Below are positions 33,142-45,200 of a DNA stretch of 64,000 nucleotides, one piece after another. Every line of letters starts with the position of its first letter. Position 1 is the stretch's first letter. A program made the position numbers and the translations under genes. This DNA comes from Saxidomus purpurata. Lineage: Eukaryota > Mollusca > Bivalvia > Venerida > Veneridae. The stretch lies in the NCBI GenBank assembly GCA_022818135.1, contig JAFMSR010000007.1, forward strand, positions 3,103,424-3,167,423. The letters are read 5' to 3'. Below the pieces are notes generated by a model. That model saw only the letters and a program-made list of their open reading frames with translations, did no database searches and was not told the origin of the DNA.

Positions 33142-33205
33142 TTCGATTTGATAGTTCTAAATTGAGAATTGATTCCTATAAGCACTTCTGATACGTTCGA
33201 TTAAG
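33142..33205 (+). repeat. ~60-bp direct repeat right of TTAA element
   Basis: Partner of 31979-32040. Confidence 0.55.
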
Positions 33206-33701
33206 CCATTTTTCTTTTCGGAATTCATTCTTTTAAATCCGGATTCAAGCAGAATTTCTGTAGTCAAGTGTTGGCATGTGGAAACGAAATTGGGTGCATA
33301 TTTTCATATCATTAGATTGATACATTTTATCACCAGTACTGTAATCTTAATAAAAGCACTGAAAGTGCTGACAACAAGGAGTCCTCTACAAAATTGGGCA
33401 CAAGGGTTTTTTCTTACAGACAATGAGTGATCATTTGTGGCAATGCTTCATTGATAACACATCATGTTGCTTTTGTTTTGTTTGTTTTTTTCAAAAACAT
33501 AGTTTTCAAAAACCAGCTTTGTTTATGAGACATCCTTCAGGAGTACGGGACACGACCTCCTCAGCACTTTAAAGCTGTTCGCTCTCAGATTTTTGTAAAA
33601 AATAATGTTCTTCAAACTGTATACAATAACCTATTTTAGAGCATATAGTCATTTAAAAGGGTAGATTTGATACAGTACGTCACCAAATGAATTTACCTTG
33701 A

Positions 33702-33772
33702 AGCGTTTTCAGTCTTTATTCTCTTGAATGCAGACAATTGTTTTAAACAGTCTTTCAAACTGCTGAAATAGA
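33702..33772 (+). repeat. Dispersed repeat, copy 2
   Basis: Partner of 28736-28826. Confidence 0.5.
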
Positions 33773-33959
33773 ACCCTTAAAGTTAACCGACTGTTAGCTT
33801 AATTGTTCATTAAAGGTCCAGGTGAATAGGCAAGTACTTTTATTTTATGGTTTCCAGTGAATTATAGAGTTTTCTCAGTGAAATAAAAGAGATAATCCAC
33901 AGTTTTGAAACAGTGGATTACCATTTTTATTTTTGCTATTATTGCAATCTTTAACTCAG

Positions 33960-34243
33960 ATTAACAACAAAAAGTATACCGAGCGTAATTAATGCTGGAA
34001 ACCATGCGACGATGACGTCGTTGAAATGACGTCATTTGCACTATGTTTACTATTGACGTTTCCCGAGACTTTCGATATTTTATAGAAACAAACACAATAA
34101 AAGTAGAGTTTTAACCATAGAATAAACAGAAAAAATGCTGGTATCCGTGTGATATCACGTTAATTTCACTCGTGAACACCAAAAGTTGATATTATCACTC
34201 GTGAAAATATCACTTTTGGTGCCCACTCGGTGAAATTATATAG
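33960..34243 (-). mobile_element. Inverted partial copy forming a long palindrome
   Basis: 'aaaaagtataccgagcg' (33969) and 'gacgatgacgtcgttgaaatgacgtcat' (34009) reappear inverted at 34475-34562, and the stretch up to 34243 mirrors the left part of 34244-34703. Together they make an imperfect palindrome of about 600 bp. Confidence 0.7.
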
Positions 34244-34703
34244 AGGATAATTGTTGGTTTCGATCACGATATAATTTCACCGAGTGGGCACCAAAAGTGA
34301 TATTTTCACGAGTGGCGCAGCCGCGAGTGAAAATAACTACCTTTGGTGTCCACATGGGAAATTATCGTGATATGACATCGATACCAACAATTTTTCTGTT
34401 TATTTTATGTCTCAAACTCTACTTTTGTTGAGTTTATTTCAATAAAATGTCGAAAATCGTGGGAAAGGTCACCAGAAAGCATCGCAAGCATGACGTCATT
34501 TAAACGACGTCATCGTCATAATATGGTTTCCGGCATTCATTGCGCTCGGTATACTTTTTGCCGTTAGTCCGGGTAACATATTTTGATAATTTTAACTGCG
34601 TGGACAGTGAGTTTATCGGAATATAATTCACCGGTATATTTCGATAAACCACCGAAAAACATAAAATGAAAAGTGATCTTACACCGAAACCAACAATTAT
34701 CCT
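34244..34703. mobile_element. 460-bp foldback/MITE element with 19-bp inverted ends
   Basis: AGGATAATTGTTGGTTTCG (34244-34262) is exactly inverted at 34685-34703. I could not define a target duplication. The interior has further internal inverted repeats ('caccaaaagtgatattttcacgag') and paired TGACGTCA-like sites. Confidence 0.75.
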
Positions 34704-34929
34704 AAGGAATTAAGGAATGATGGGAAGAGTTTTTTTACATGTATGTATTTTTCAGTACCAAGTACTACCAATGATAACACAATTAGGAGCAAGCTCTTAA
34801 TTTTTTAAAGACATAAGCAGATACAAGGGAATCAGGGTACCAGACCCTAGCTGTTTACGAATAGACCCCTTGGTTATTTTACATGCTCGTTGTATAGCAC
34901 CGACACACGCGAGACTACCCATGGGTTTC

Positions 34930-35075
34930 TAACCAGTTCATATCAAATAGGTGGGAAACACTGAGAAGCATTTACAGTGTCCAGGCCGAGAATCGGACCG
35001 GGGAAATCCGGCTTGGTAGTCCAGAGCGTTAACAACTTGACTACCGCACCACCCATAGATGGTGTTTTAAGAATC
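34930..35075 (-). repeat. tRNA-derived SINE head
   Basis: The minus strand reads TGGTGCGGTAGTCAAG (A-box-like) and about 45 bases later GGTCCGATTCTCGG (B-box-like). The folded arms of a working tRNA are not all present, so I call a SINE or tRNA pseudogene. Confidence 0.45.
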
Positions 35076-35584
35076 ATATGCTTGGTTTTATCAGGACTAC
35101 CAGCCTTATGTGGATTAAGATTACTTAGAAGTCTGTCACATCGGAGCATACTGCATATTTGCCATGTTTTGGCAGTTTGGTCATTTTGGCTGCCAGACAT
35201 GTCTGGTAATTTCAACAAATCTTAAGGGGGATTTACAGCTGAAACCTGGCTGAAACTGCTTGTTCAGAACTAATCAATAGCAGCCTTTTTTCTTTCATAC
35301 TAAAGAGGAGATAACGAATTGGAATCTTGCTTCAGGACAATAGGTGTTATCATGTCTGGGCAAGCAGCCTTATCCCCTTTAAAGTTTTGGAGTGGTTTCA
35401 GGAAATCTTTAGGTCAATTGCGATGTGTGGTGGCCATCTATAAAGGAAAATGTAACCTCGCTGGCTTCAACGACAACGTCGAATTAATATACTACAGTCT
35501 GTTCCATCCAAATGGGTAAACTCAAATTTGACCTGGAAAAGGTACTTTTGGACGACACAGCTAAAAATAAATGCCTGTTTGACA

Positions 35585-37290
35585 ATCTATGAAAAGCCAC
35601 CCTCCCAAATTTAAAGGATTTAGAGGTACCCCTTATATAAAAAATTCGACTGGACTTGATGGAATAGGTCCTCGTTTATTAAAAACATGTAGTGATGTCT
35701 TATCTATTTCAATCTCATCTATAATCAGTAACAGTTTACGGACAGGAATTTTTCCCGATAATCTAATATTAGCACTTGTAATACCACTTTTTAAAAATGG
35801 TTCAATCGACGATGCCAATAATTACCGCCCAATATCAATTTTGCCAAAAATATCTAAGATATTTAAAAGACATATCAAATCAACTACACTTATATTTTTA
35901 AGAAACCAATATTCTACATGTAATTCAATCCGGTTTTCAAAAATAACACTCCTGCCAAACAGCATCGGTTCGTCTTATTGATCACTAGTCTAGAGAAATA
36001 GAAAATGGAAATATAATTGGCAGTTTATTTTTGGATTTTCGTAAGGTCTTTGATATGAAAGATCATTCTATATTGTTGCAGAAGTTGAAATTATATCATT
36101 TCTCTGATGATGCTCTTAATCTGTTTAAGTCATATTCAACTGAAAGAAATCAGATTGTCAAAGTTGGCAATATTTCTTCAAGTTTTGAAACATTAAAAAC
36201 AGGTGTACTACAAGGCTCTATATTAGGCCTTATCTTTTTCTTAATTTACATAACTGACCTACCATTGGACTTTAACAGTACAGATGTTGACATGTATGCA
36301 GACGACAATACGTTATATGCTGCAAATAAATCTTTGGTCTCTATTGAATGTAAACTTCAAACCAATTTAAGTAACATTTCATCTTGGTGCAAATTGAAAA
36401 ACATGGCTCTCAATACACACAAATCCACCTGCATGCTTTTGGGTTCTACATATCATACACACCGCAATAGACACCTTAACATTCCAACTGACGGACAGAC
36501 CATGGAGCCCGTCTCCTAGCAAACTTTTCTTGGAGGTCTTGTTGATGAAAATCTCACATGGGTTTCCAAAACAAAAAGAGTATATAATAAACTAAATTCT
36601 AAATTAGTTTTTGGTACGTGGCTTTCCCTGTTTGATATCATTATTATTTTTTTTTAGCCCTTTTTCGAAGAATAAAACCACATTTAAATAGAGAAATGAG
36701 AGTACTATTCTACAACGCTTATATTTTACCAATTTTTGACTATGGGTCTGTTTTGTGGAGCATGGGAAGTACAAAATGTTTAAACAAAATTATAAACACA
36801 CAGAAAATATCAGCAAGAATGATTTGAGATAAAAAAAAATTGATCAGTCATCTGATCCACTTTTCAAAGATATTAATTGGTTACCATTTATGGAAAGATA
36901 CAAGTACAATAGGGCTGTTTAGTATATAAAAGTTTAAATGGATTAGTCCCACGCTATATGAGACATTTATTACATATAAATGATGCTGCTAGCAAAAACA
37001 ATTACAGCCTACGATCTAAACATACATAATATATCTCACCTTTAGTAAAAACTAAGTACACAAAAAACACATTTCAATATTCTAGAATGATATTTTGGAA
37101 CTCAATACCTGTTGAAATTCGAAATGCTAAGAGCTTAAATATCTTCCGTACAAACTACAGAAACTATCTTCTCAGCAACAAATAACAAATTTCATATTAC
37201 AAAAATGTATTATACAATAAATATTTAACTCGGGTTAACTCAAGTTTCTTTATGATATATATTGTTCTGTTGTTTAACGTGTCTTTGATT
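35585..37290 (+). pseudogene. Decayed LINE reverse transcriptase, 5'-truncated
   Basis: Frame pieces in order: NSTGLDGIGPRLLKTCSDVL and NNYRPISILPKISKIF (35640-35870), LFLDFRKVFDMKDHSILLQK (36025-36090), a GVLQGSILG box (near 36200), MYADDNTLY (36294-36320, the catalytic aspartates), then NMALNTHKSTCMLLGS and, after an insertion at 36613-36660, RRIKPHLNREMRVLFYNAYI (36670-36730) and the C-terminal region to about 37190. Stops and frameshifts occur throughout. The motif set is that of Jockey/CR1-like non-LTR elements. No endonuclease precedes it. Confidence 0.85.
36613..36660 (+). mobile_element. ~47-bp micro-insertion in the LINE
   Basis: TTTTTGGTACGTGGCTTTCC and the following CTGTTTGATAT closely match 38857-38903, with a T-rich end. 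It interrupts the LINE frame between KLNSKL and RRIKPHL and is bracketed by TTAG on both sides. Confidence 0.55.
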
Positions 37291-37379
37291 TTGCATGTTT
37301 GAATATGTATATATGTTTGAATGTCTCGAGTAACATAAGCTAGTTCTGGCTTCCAAAACTCTAAATGCCGCTATTTTAA

Positions 37380-38273
37380 TATTTTGTTTTTCGTCAGCTG
37401 CGGCTTAAAGCCCTTTCCTTTTTATTGAACAACATTTATATAAGGTTTGGGAATGCAGTTTTCAGACAAGTAATCGGTATTCCCATGGGAACAAATTGTG
37501 CACCCCTTGTCGCAGATTTGTTTTTATATTGTTATGAAAGAGACTTTATGTTGAGTCTTTCTCCAGACACGCAGGCAGACATTATCACTGCTTTTAATAA
37601 TACATCACGCTATCTGGATGATATTCTTAATATGGATAACCCGTTTTTTGGTCAATTGGTGGACACTATTTATCCCCGGGAACTCCAGTTAATTAAAACT
37701 AACAATTTGGATACTGGTGCTTCATTTTTAGATTTAGATCTCTCTATTTATAACAATATTATACATACCAAAATTTATGACAAGAGGGATGATTTTAATT
37801 TTAGTATTGTAAATTTCCCCCATTTGGATGGGGATGTACCTCATGCTACATCTTATGGGGTATACATTTCTCAGTTAATTCTGTTTGCCAGAGCGTGTAG
37901 TTATGTTGAGGATTTCAATGAACGTAATCAATATATTACAAATAAACTTCTTCAACAGGGCTACCGTTATTACAAATTGCGTAAATATTTTGCTAAATTT
38001 TACTATCGTAATTCTGATTTGGTTTTGAAATTCAATAGTAATCTAAAGACTCTTCTGCGAGAAGGTATTTCAAAACCCGATTTTTATGGGGATGTGGTTT
38101 ACAAACTTCGTAAGATTTTGGGTCATGGCAATTTTCCAACTGTATTTGCTAAAATTATAAAACGTTTTGTTAAAAGAGGTTACGACCCAACTGTTTTGAG
38201 ACACACCGCATGTTTGGTGTTCAACCCGTTTACAGTTGGACGCTATGCTTCCCTCTTTGATTGTGTCTGACGG
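37380..38273 (+). pseudogene. Reverse transcriptase fragment, possibly Penelope-like
   Basis: The frame is open from about 37389 through 38270 and has no credible ATG, so the element is 5'-truncated within the reverse transcriptase. Visible motifs: FRQVIGIPMGTNCAPLVADL (about 37452-37520) and SRYLDDIL (catalytic aspartates, near 37615), then a thumb-like region ending FTVGRYASLFDCV. This is neither the LINE nor the Ty3 type seen elsewhere in the window. The GIPMG...ADLFL wording is frequent in mollusc and cnidarian retroelements that I think are Penelope-like, but no GIY-YIG domain follows and the class is uncertain. The remaining frame is intact. Confidence 0.7.
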
Positions 38274-38905
38274 AAGAGGGGGAGGACTCTGTGATGGGCA
38301 GTTTTTAAATCCCACTGGGACGAAACTGTTTTGATTTCTGTCCTCTGGCCTGTTTCGTCGGGCCCTTAAGGGTGTTTCTCTTGGTGCTCTGCCTTCTGCA
38401 AAGGCATTGAGTACATACGTTTTTTGGTTCTCAAGGTTTGCTTTTTATATATTTATACACGAGCATTTTTGTGTTTTACATACCATGCCTTTTGTTTCCA
38501 TTGCGTGTGTTAGAGATTCACCTAGCAGGGATTACTTTTATTTACACTGTCCTGTGACTTTGGAACATGGTGGGGGTAAGAGTGAGGTTGGGTGCGCACC
38601 ATAAACCGGTTTAAGCTCCCCAGTGGTGTTTTTGCCACTGACCGTTCCAAGGCGGTGCCCCACTGTGTTCCTTTAATTGTTCGTTTTGTCCTCGTGTGTT
38701 TGCTTTGTATGCTGGTGTGTGTTGGTGGTGGTGGTGTGTGTGTGTGTGTGTGTGTGCGTGGTTGTGTGTGTCGTGTGTGTGTGCGTGTGCGTGTGTGTGT
38801 GTGTGTGTTGGTGGTGTGCACTTCTGGGTGCTGTGGGGTTCGTTTTGGGGAGGCTGCGTTTTTGGTACGTGGCATTCCCTGTTTGATATTATTTTTGTTT
38901 TTAGA
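38274..38905 (+). mobile_element. 3' region of the reverse-transcriptase element with TG microsatellite
   Basis: A non-coding tail after the stop. A (TG)n/(GTGTGC)n microsatellite at about 38725-38815 produces several spurious cysteine-valine frames. The last part (38857-38903) is the stretch repeated in the micro-insertion at 36613-36660 and so probably marks the element's 3' end. Confidence 0.5.
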
Positions 38906-39184
38906 GTTTTGGATCAGCCCTACTACGAATCCTTACCAGAATAACAGATCATGCAAATTTTGTTGGTTTATTTGAGTAACTTAATCAAAGTTTGTACTTC
39001 ATAATGGTTGTTCTTGTACAGGACTGGTGATATGTCAAACGTCGTTTGAAGGTGTGAAAACCGGCAGACCGGTACCGGTTTTTAGTAATAAATCGCGTTC
39101 CGAACGCCGAGGATTTAACCACGTGCCTCCACGAAAAAAACGAAAAAAGTTTATGAAAAACAAATTGTAAGAAATCGAAAAAAT
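38906..39184 (+). promoter_or_regulatory. Presumed SMG9 promoter and 5' UTR
   Basis: The stretch before the proposed SMG9 start is richer in CpG (CCGGTACCGG at 39071, ATCGCGTTCCGAACGCCGAG near 39091-39110) and has an E-box CACGTG near 39119. No TATA box is evident. The assignment rests on position. Confidence 0.4.
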
Positions 39185-39268
39185 ATGGCAGATGCAAGTG
39201 AACGAGAAAGGGGAAGAGGAGGCCCACGCAGGCGTCGTCCACGAGGAGGTGGCCCTCCTTTGCGAAAG
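39185..39268 (+). CDS. SMG9: SMG9 exon 1 (proposed)
   Basis: ATG at 39185, 28 codons, MADASERERGRGGPRRRRP then GGG. The donor AAG/GTCATA is weak. Phase 0 fits exon 2, and the joined RK-ERDY resembles the RERDY of vertebrate SMG9, which is the main support. Confidence 0.6.
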
Positions 39269-42200
39269 GTCATATTGTTAATTTATTTCTAAAGACATTA
39301 TTCGTCCTCAATTATTTTCGTACATATGATAAGATTTAACTTTGTGTGTCGCATGCGTAGGTTTATCTTCAAAACATAATGAAGAAATATCACTTTCATT
39401 GATTTGAATTTTTTTTTTCTGAAAATTTTGTTAGTTTGCTACAGGTTTGTATCCCGGTACAACCTCTTTTCGGCTGGCTAACGGTATTTCGCAGCGAATT
39501 CGTTACTTTGAAACACATAAGCGAATTGAAACCAATGTATTCATGTGAAATAACCATTTACCTTTATAGATATGCAATGAAAACAAAACTCACCTCAACA
39601 CATGTTTTAGATATCGTTTCCAACATCGCTGACCAATTTCCCCTTAACCGGATGTTGTATCGTTGACCGTCTAGTTTTCGTTAGCGTCCGATTTTCGTGA
39701 TAGTTTATATTTCTCACCTTGCCCGAGAACGTTAGTTCGTATGACGTCATCGTTTCGAGTGTAAATACGCACGAAATCCTGGGACCTGTCAAACTGCTTA
39801 AGTCTTTGAAAATGCTTTCAAAACAGGTAAAATCTTTATTCTTGCATGTGCATATGGTATTAGCTATAAATTCCTTATGTTCCCTTTTTCTCTCACCTTA
39901 AATTATTTTTATTTTGTTTGATATACTTCAAAAGTTGTTGACTGCACCAGCGTCTGTTAGTCTAAGGTCACGTGACATAAAACTTCCAGTTCCGTTAAAT
40001 TGTGTAACCCGTATCAGTATGTACAGGCCATTTCAAAACCCTATAGCCTTTAGAGTCTGATGATCAAATTGAAGACTCAGAAAAGTGTTTTGTCTGCCAC
40101 AATGTTTGAACCAGAGCAATTGAAAACTTATATTTCCCTTATTTTTGTGAAGTGGGTAAAATGTGACTTTGATTCATGTAACCATTTGGCACATTTGGTA
40201 TGATGTTGTACACAGAGGGTTGTCAGGTGCAAGAAGATGTTTGAGTGTCCTTGTCACCAGTCTTTAGCAGAGGAATAAATAAACAATGTAATGAATAGAT
40301 ACATTGTAAATATATGTAAATATGTCCGTAGTTAATTGGAACTAGTTTTATGTTAAGACCAATCTGTGTTGGAACTTGACTTTTGAACTGTTCTGTAATT
40401 TAGAGGTGCTTGACCCAGTTTACGGAAATTGGACGTATTTTCAAAATGGCGGACGAGTGACTTCATATGTAAATAACATTTTATTTCTTTTAGAAATTTG
40501 CATATGAGGATAATTTGACTTGTGATTTTAAGGGAAGGAATAATAATTTTCAGGTGTGTAATTTCCTTTTATGGCATTTTTTTGTTTCTTTAAAATAATT
40601 TGAATACAAATGCTAACTATCACGATTTCCGGACGGTCAACGCTACAACCCGTATTCGGCCAATGTGTATAAAGTATACTGGCGTCAAAACAGTGCGTGA
40701 AAATAAATAGTAATCAGTTTGAAAGTAATCTTGACTCCAAATTCAACTGTTAATGAGAAGTTAAATATTCAAAACGTATTTATAAGGTACTTCTAGTGCC
40801 ATAAAGTTAGTGGGTGGGGTTAGCACAGATGGGACACAGAAAATGTGTCTCCACATCTAATAACCTTTACCTGTGTACAAAACGACAGGTGTACCAATCT
40901 CTTACACTCTTCATATTCAGCCTGTATGACCACCTAGTGAGCATATGGTTCTTATAGTCCAACTGATTTTACGCGTGTCGAGATATTGTGTTATTGTTTG
41001 TGTGGGCAATATCTCTCCTCTACGTACAACATAGAAACCCGGTTTTCTATGGTGAGCGTTCCTCCCAAATTTTCGGCGGCGACTTTAAACCGTCAAAAGT
41101 CTTTAAAAAAAAAAATTTCTGTAACTTGTTGACGATACCTTTAAAGAATATCCATTTCCACATCAATTTATTCCATTTCGAGGGTTGCCCGCAAAACTGT
41201 TGTAACTACATTTTTTATCAAAAATGACATTTTTCAGTTTTCTTATGTATTTTTTTGAAACGCATAATCTGATTTAATAGCCAGATTGATACCTTTATTT
41301 TTCATGAAGTTATTTATTATTTGCATAAAGTTGTATCTCAGATTGTCTAAAATGCTCCCTGCAAGACTGTAGTAACTTGACTTACTACTGTCTTGCAGAG
41401 AAATTTACATGAAAATATTTTGCAAAAAAACTGCAAAACAGTGGTAACTGGAATTACTACAGTTTTGTATGATCAACTCTACCTGAAAACAAGGTAGTAT
41501 ACACTGCACAACTGTTGTAACTCATTTTGCAGTGTTAAATATACAAATGTACATAGAAAACAGGTATTGCTTTGCTGCAATATGATAGTAACTGAATTTA
41601 TGTTGACAAAAGGCTGCTACAAATAGATAAATAAATCATCTTATGCTAAAAATGGAAAGAGTACAAAAAAGTAGACATAATCTGGAAATAGACTTTTTCA
41701 GTGTGAATGCATATAACCAGTACTTTAATTTATGAATCTAAATAAATTCTAAACCATTTCCTACTGATCAAAATTCAACTTGAAGCAGTCCATTTTTAAA
41801 TTTTGATGGCATATCATAGGAATGATGTTACAAACTTTTAAGGAATTTGCAGATCAGCTTGAAAAGGATGGACAACATGATCATGACTAAAGTTAATGTG
41901 ACAAAAACTTTGCCTTTTAACAGTAGTTAGACTTTCTTACTGATAATTTGCATTTCTTATGGTTAAAACAGTCCCCTACAGATTTTAGTGAACCTTTAAT
42001 TTGCGATTCAGTTTAGTTAAATACAGAGGATTTTTTCTGAGTGTTATCTATGTTACCATTGTCTTCAATGACAAAAAAAATTTCTGAGTGTAAAGTAAAC
42101 CAGAAGTTTGTAAAGTAATTTTAGTCATCATCCTTTGATTATCCTTATTAGACCACTCACAGCATAATGCAATTTATTTATAAATGTTTTTATTTTCATT

Positions 42201-45200
42201 TCCACTGCACTGTTTGTTTCTCTGCAATTCATATAAAATTCCAACACAAGAAAATTCTTAAGGCCTAAAAATTGTTTCTTATCATATCACTTCCATCCGT
42301 AAAGACCCATTAACCTAAAGATAAAAGTGATGGCATAGAACAAAGTATTTCTTGCTTTAATCAAAACACTGAAAGTTCAAACTCTGATATTGCCATAATG
42401 GCTGATGGAAAATTATTTTGTTTGTTTTATTCAAGTTTCGTTTGAGAAGGTGAGCTTCAACAGTACATATTTAATGGAAATATTTTCTTTACATTGAATC
42501 TTATTGTAACATTGATATTTCTTGTCAACAAGAATCACAATGGGAATCAGTGATGAAAAGTGTTGCCAATAGTTTCCCATATCAAAGATGACCTGAACTG
42601 AAAGTTTTTCAAATGCATGATAGATTCCATAAAATCACCTTAAATGTGCAAAATAATGTTTTTGACAATGATCAATAGCCCTAACCAGAAATAAATATTC
42701 TTAATCACTTTTCAAAATTTATAATTTTTAAGAATACTATGTAACACTTGAATAATTGTGAAATATTTTGGTGTAATTTACAACAATTGTTAGAATACTT
42801 AGTCTTGTGATACAATGTCCTGATGGCACTACAGATGTTTTATGAGCTTTTCAGGCCCTTATTCATAATGCACAAATTCTCTTTGAAGTTCTAGGAGCAC
42901 AGTTACAATTAGTTTATATGTCCTGAAGGAAATGACCTTACTTGTACCAAAAACATTCCTAACTATGCTTTTTAATTTAATAAGAATATGTTAGAAATAG
43001 AGCAAGTATTTGCAGAGAATAAGAAATGCTTTGTGGCAACTCTTACTTGTGAAGAAAGAACTTGAATACTGAAGAATGGCAAATGTCAACATTGTTTCAG
43101 AGTAAAAAGAACATGGCTCCATCATTGTACTATCAATAAATTTATTTTACTATATCAGTACATGTAATTTCAAAGTGATCCTGGGACTTTAAATAAAGAT
43201 TTATCTTCCCCGACAGCTAATGAAAGACCAAGATTTTTTGTCTTTGTTTTCATTGTAAAAGTAACTGAAGGAACTTTTAAAATAAACCAGCTTTTCCATG
43301 CTTGCCAGTAAAAATTCTAAGAAAGGTATCACAGAATTACTAGAATTCAAAAGACGTAACCATAAAACAGTTACTCCATAAAATTAAAACTGGAGACTCC
43401 ATGAAAACTTTTAACATTCACATGCAATGCCCTGCATCTTTTTTTTCAAAAATCGTTAAAAGATGTTCCTTTAAAACCTACAATACATGTAACATATTTC
43501 CCATCATAACCTCCATGAGTAGACAAGAAAAAGTACATGGCTTTTGTCAGCATTATGGCCCTTTTTTGACTTAGAAAATACATATGAGGTAAATATGGGT
43601 AAAGGCCAGACTTAAACTATTGAGTTATTGCTGTGAAACTTGGAATACTTGTTTTGCATCATCTGTAGGCAAAAGAAGAGGTAACTCTGACTTACAATTC
43701 AGTTAAGTGTTACGTATCAGTCCATTTTTTGAGATATTACTTCAAAATTCGAATACTTGCAAATGTCACGACCCAACATGTCAGCAATAGCGGATATCTC
43801 TGTCAAGGTTTCTTTTTAATTTATGACCCTTTTCAACTTAGCATCTCGGTTAAGTTTTTCGATCAGTCCCACTTATTGATATAACTTTTTGAGACATTAC
43901 TTTGGAAGTTGAAATGATTATATCCCATCATGACACCCTTCTGAAAGCGAGAGTAAGTAACTCTTTTAATGTAAAAATACGAGTATCAAGAGCATTTCAT
44001 AACTTTTTGAATTTTAAAAATCCTTCAGATAGCAAAAAAGATATAAAAATTCAAAAATTCCTTTCCAGTACACAAGCATAAGCATTGTAAACACAACTGT
44101 TATTGCCCACAGCAATCTTATCTAAATTGCTGTGTGACGTCACGGCAGTCTCTCCTATTTTGCTACTTATGGCCCTTGTTTACACGTTGAAAATACACAG
44201 ATTCTTGTTTTGCTTATCATAAGCACTGAGAAAAGTGCAGCCTTCTGTCTTACAGACAGCACTTGTTGTCTCGGATAGTTTGTTTTCTTTATATTAAATT
44301 AATCTTTATACGACAGAAGTCAAACTGTTATACACTCGGTCAAAGTACTTTATGTAGTTTTAACTTTGGTAATATTAATTTTTCTATGAGTCACATTAAG
44401 CATGTGCTGAATGTCTTTAAGCAAATTGTGATAGTTACTTTGAAGGGTAATATCACATTAACTGATGTAAGACCTAAGTTTATGCTGCATTTTTCCTGGG
44501 TTTAGAAAAGTTGGGTACGTAATGGCAATACAGGCTTCATAGTAACCACCAAGGAGACCCTTGTTTTTAGTGAAATGTTAGACAATGCTAGCAAATTCTG
44601 CTGCAGCAATTTGCAGAATTATCACTGCAGCTGCAGCTTTTTGCAGAATTATCACCCCGCATAAATGGGATCATACTTCTACATGAAATCAGATTCTTGA
44701 TGATGGTGACAAATTATACACCAAACTTTCCAGTCACATTTATGGTGATTATTTAACAATTGAAAACATCCCTTAAGATTTCTTATTCTTGTGCCTGCTT
44801 TGAACATTGAAATAGCATAGGAATAGTCTTGAGGAACACTACTTTTAGTCTCTGGAAACTGGCATTCCTTCTTTGATTACAATTTATATGTTTTTGATTA
44901 TTGTCACATTAACAGCAAGCATTCTATATAATATAATTGTTTGCTTGTTATGTACAATTGAAGATAACAAGTACAGAGTGTAATATTTTCGGTGAAGTAT
45001 CATATTGAAATAGAAATAAACTGTATTCATTTAATGCATACAGAAATAATGAATTTAAAGACTATCCCCTTTTGCAATGTTTCTATGTGAGTTAAATATC
45101 TATTAATTTTACTGATAGCAAAATACTAATCGCAGACATTAGGTATGAATACCAGTCACTTCCTTGATCTGAAGGTACCGGGTATATAAAATTGTGTTGT

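Noticed and set aside
38522..38975. Cysteine/valine-rich or threonine/histidine-rich frames on both strands
   Set aside because: They are translations of the TG microsatellite at 38725-38815.
40445..40459. ATGGCGGACGAG as an alternative SMG9 first exon
   Set aside because: It stops after four codons (TGA) and has no donor in frame.
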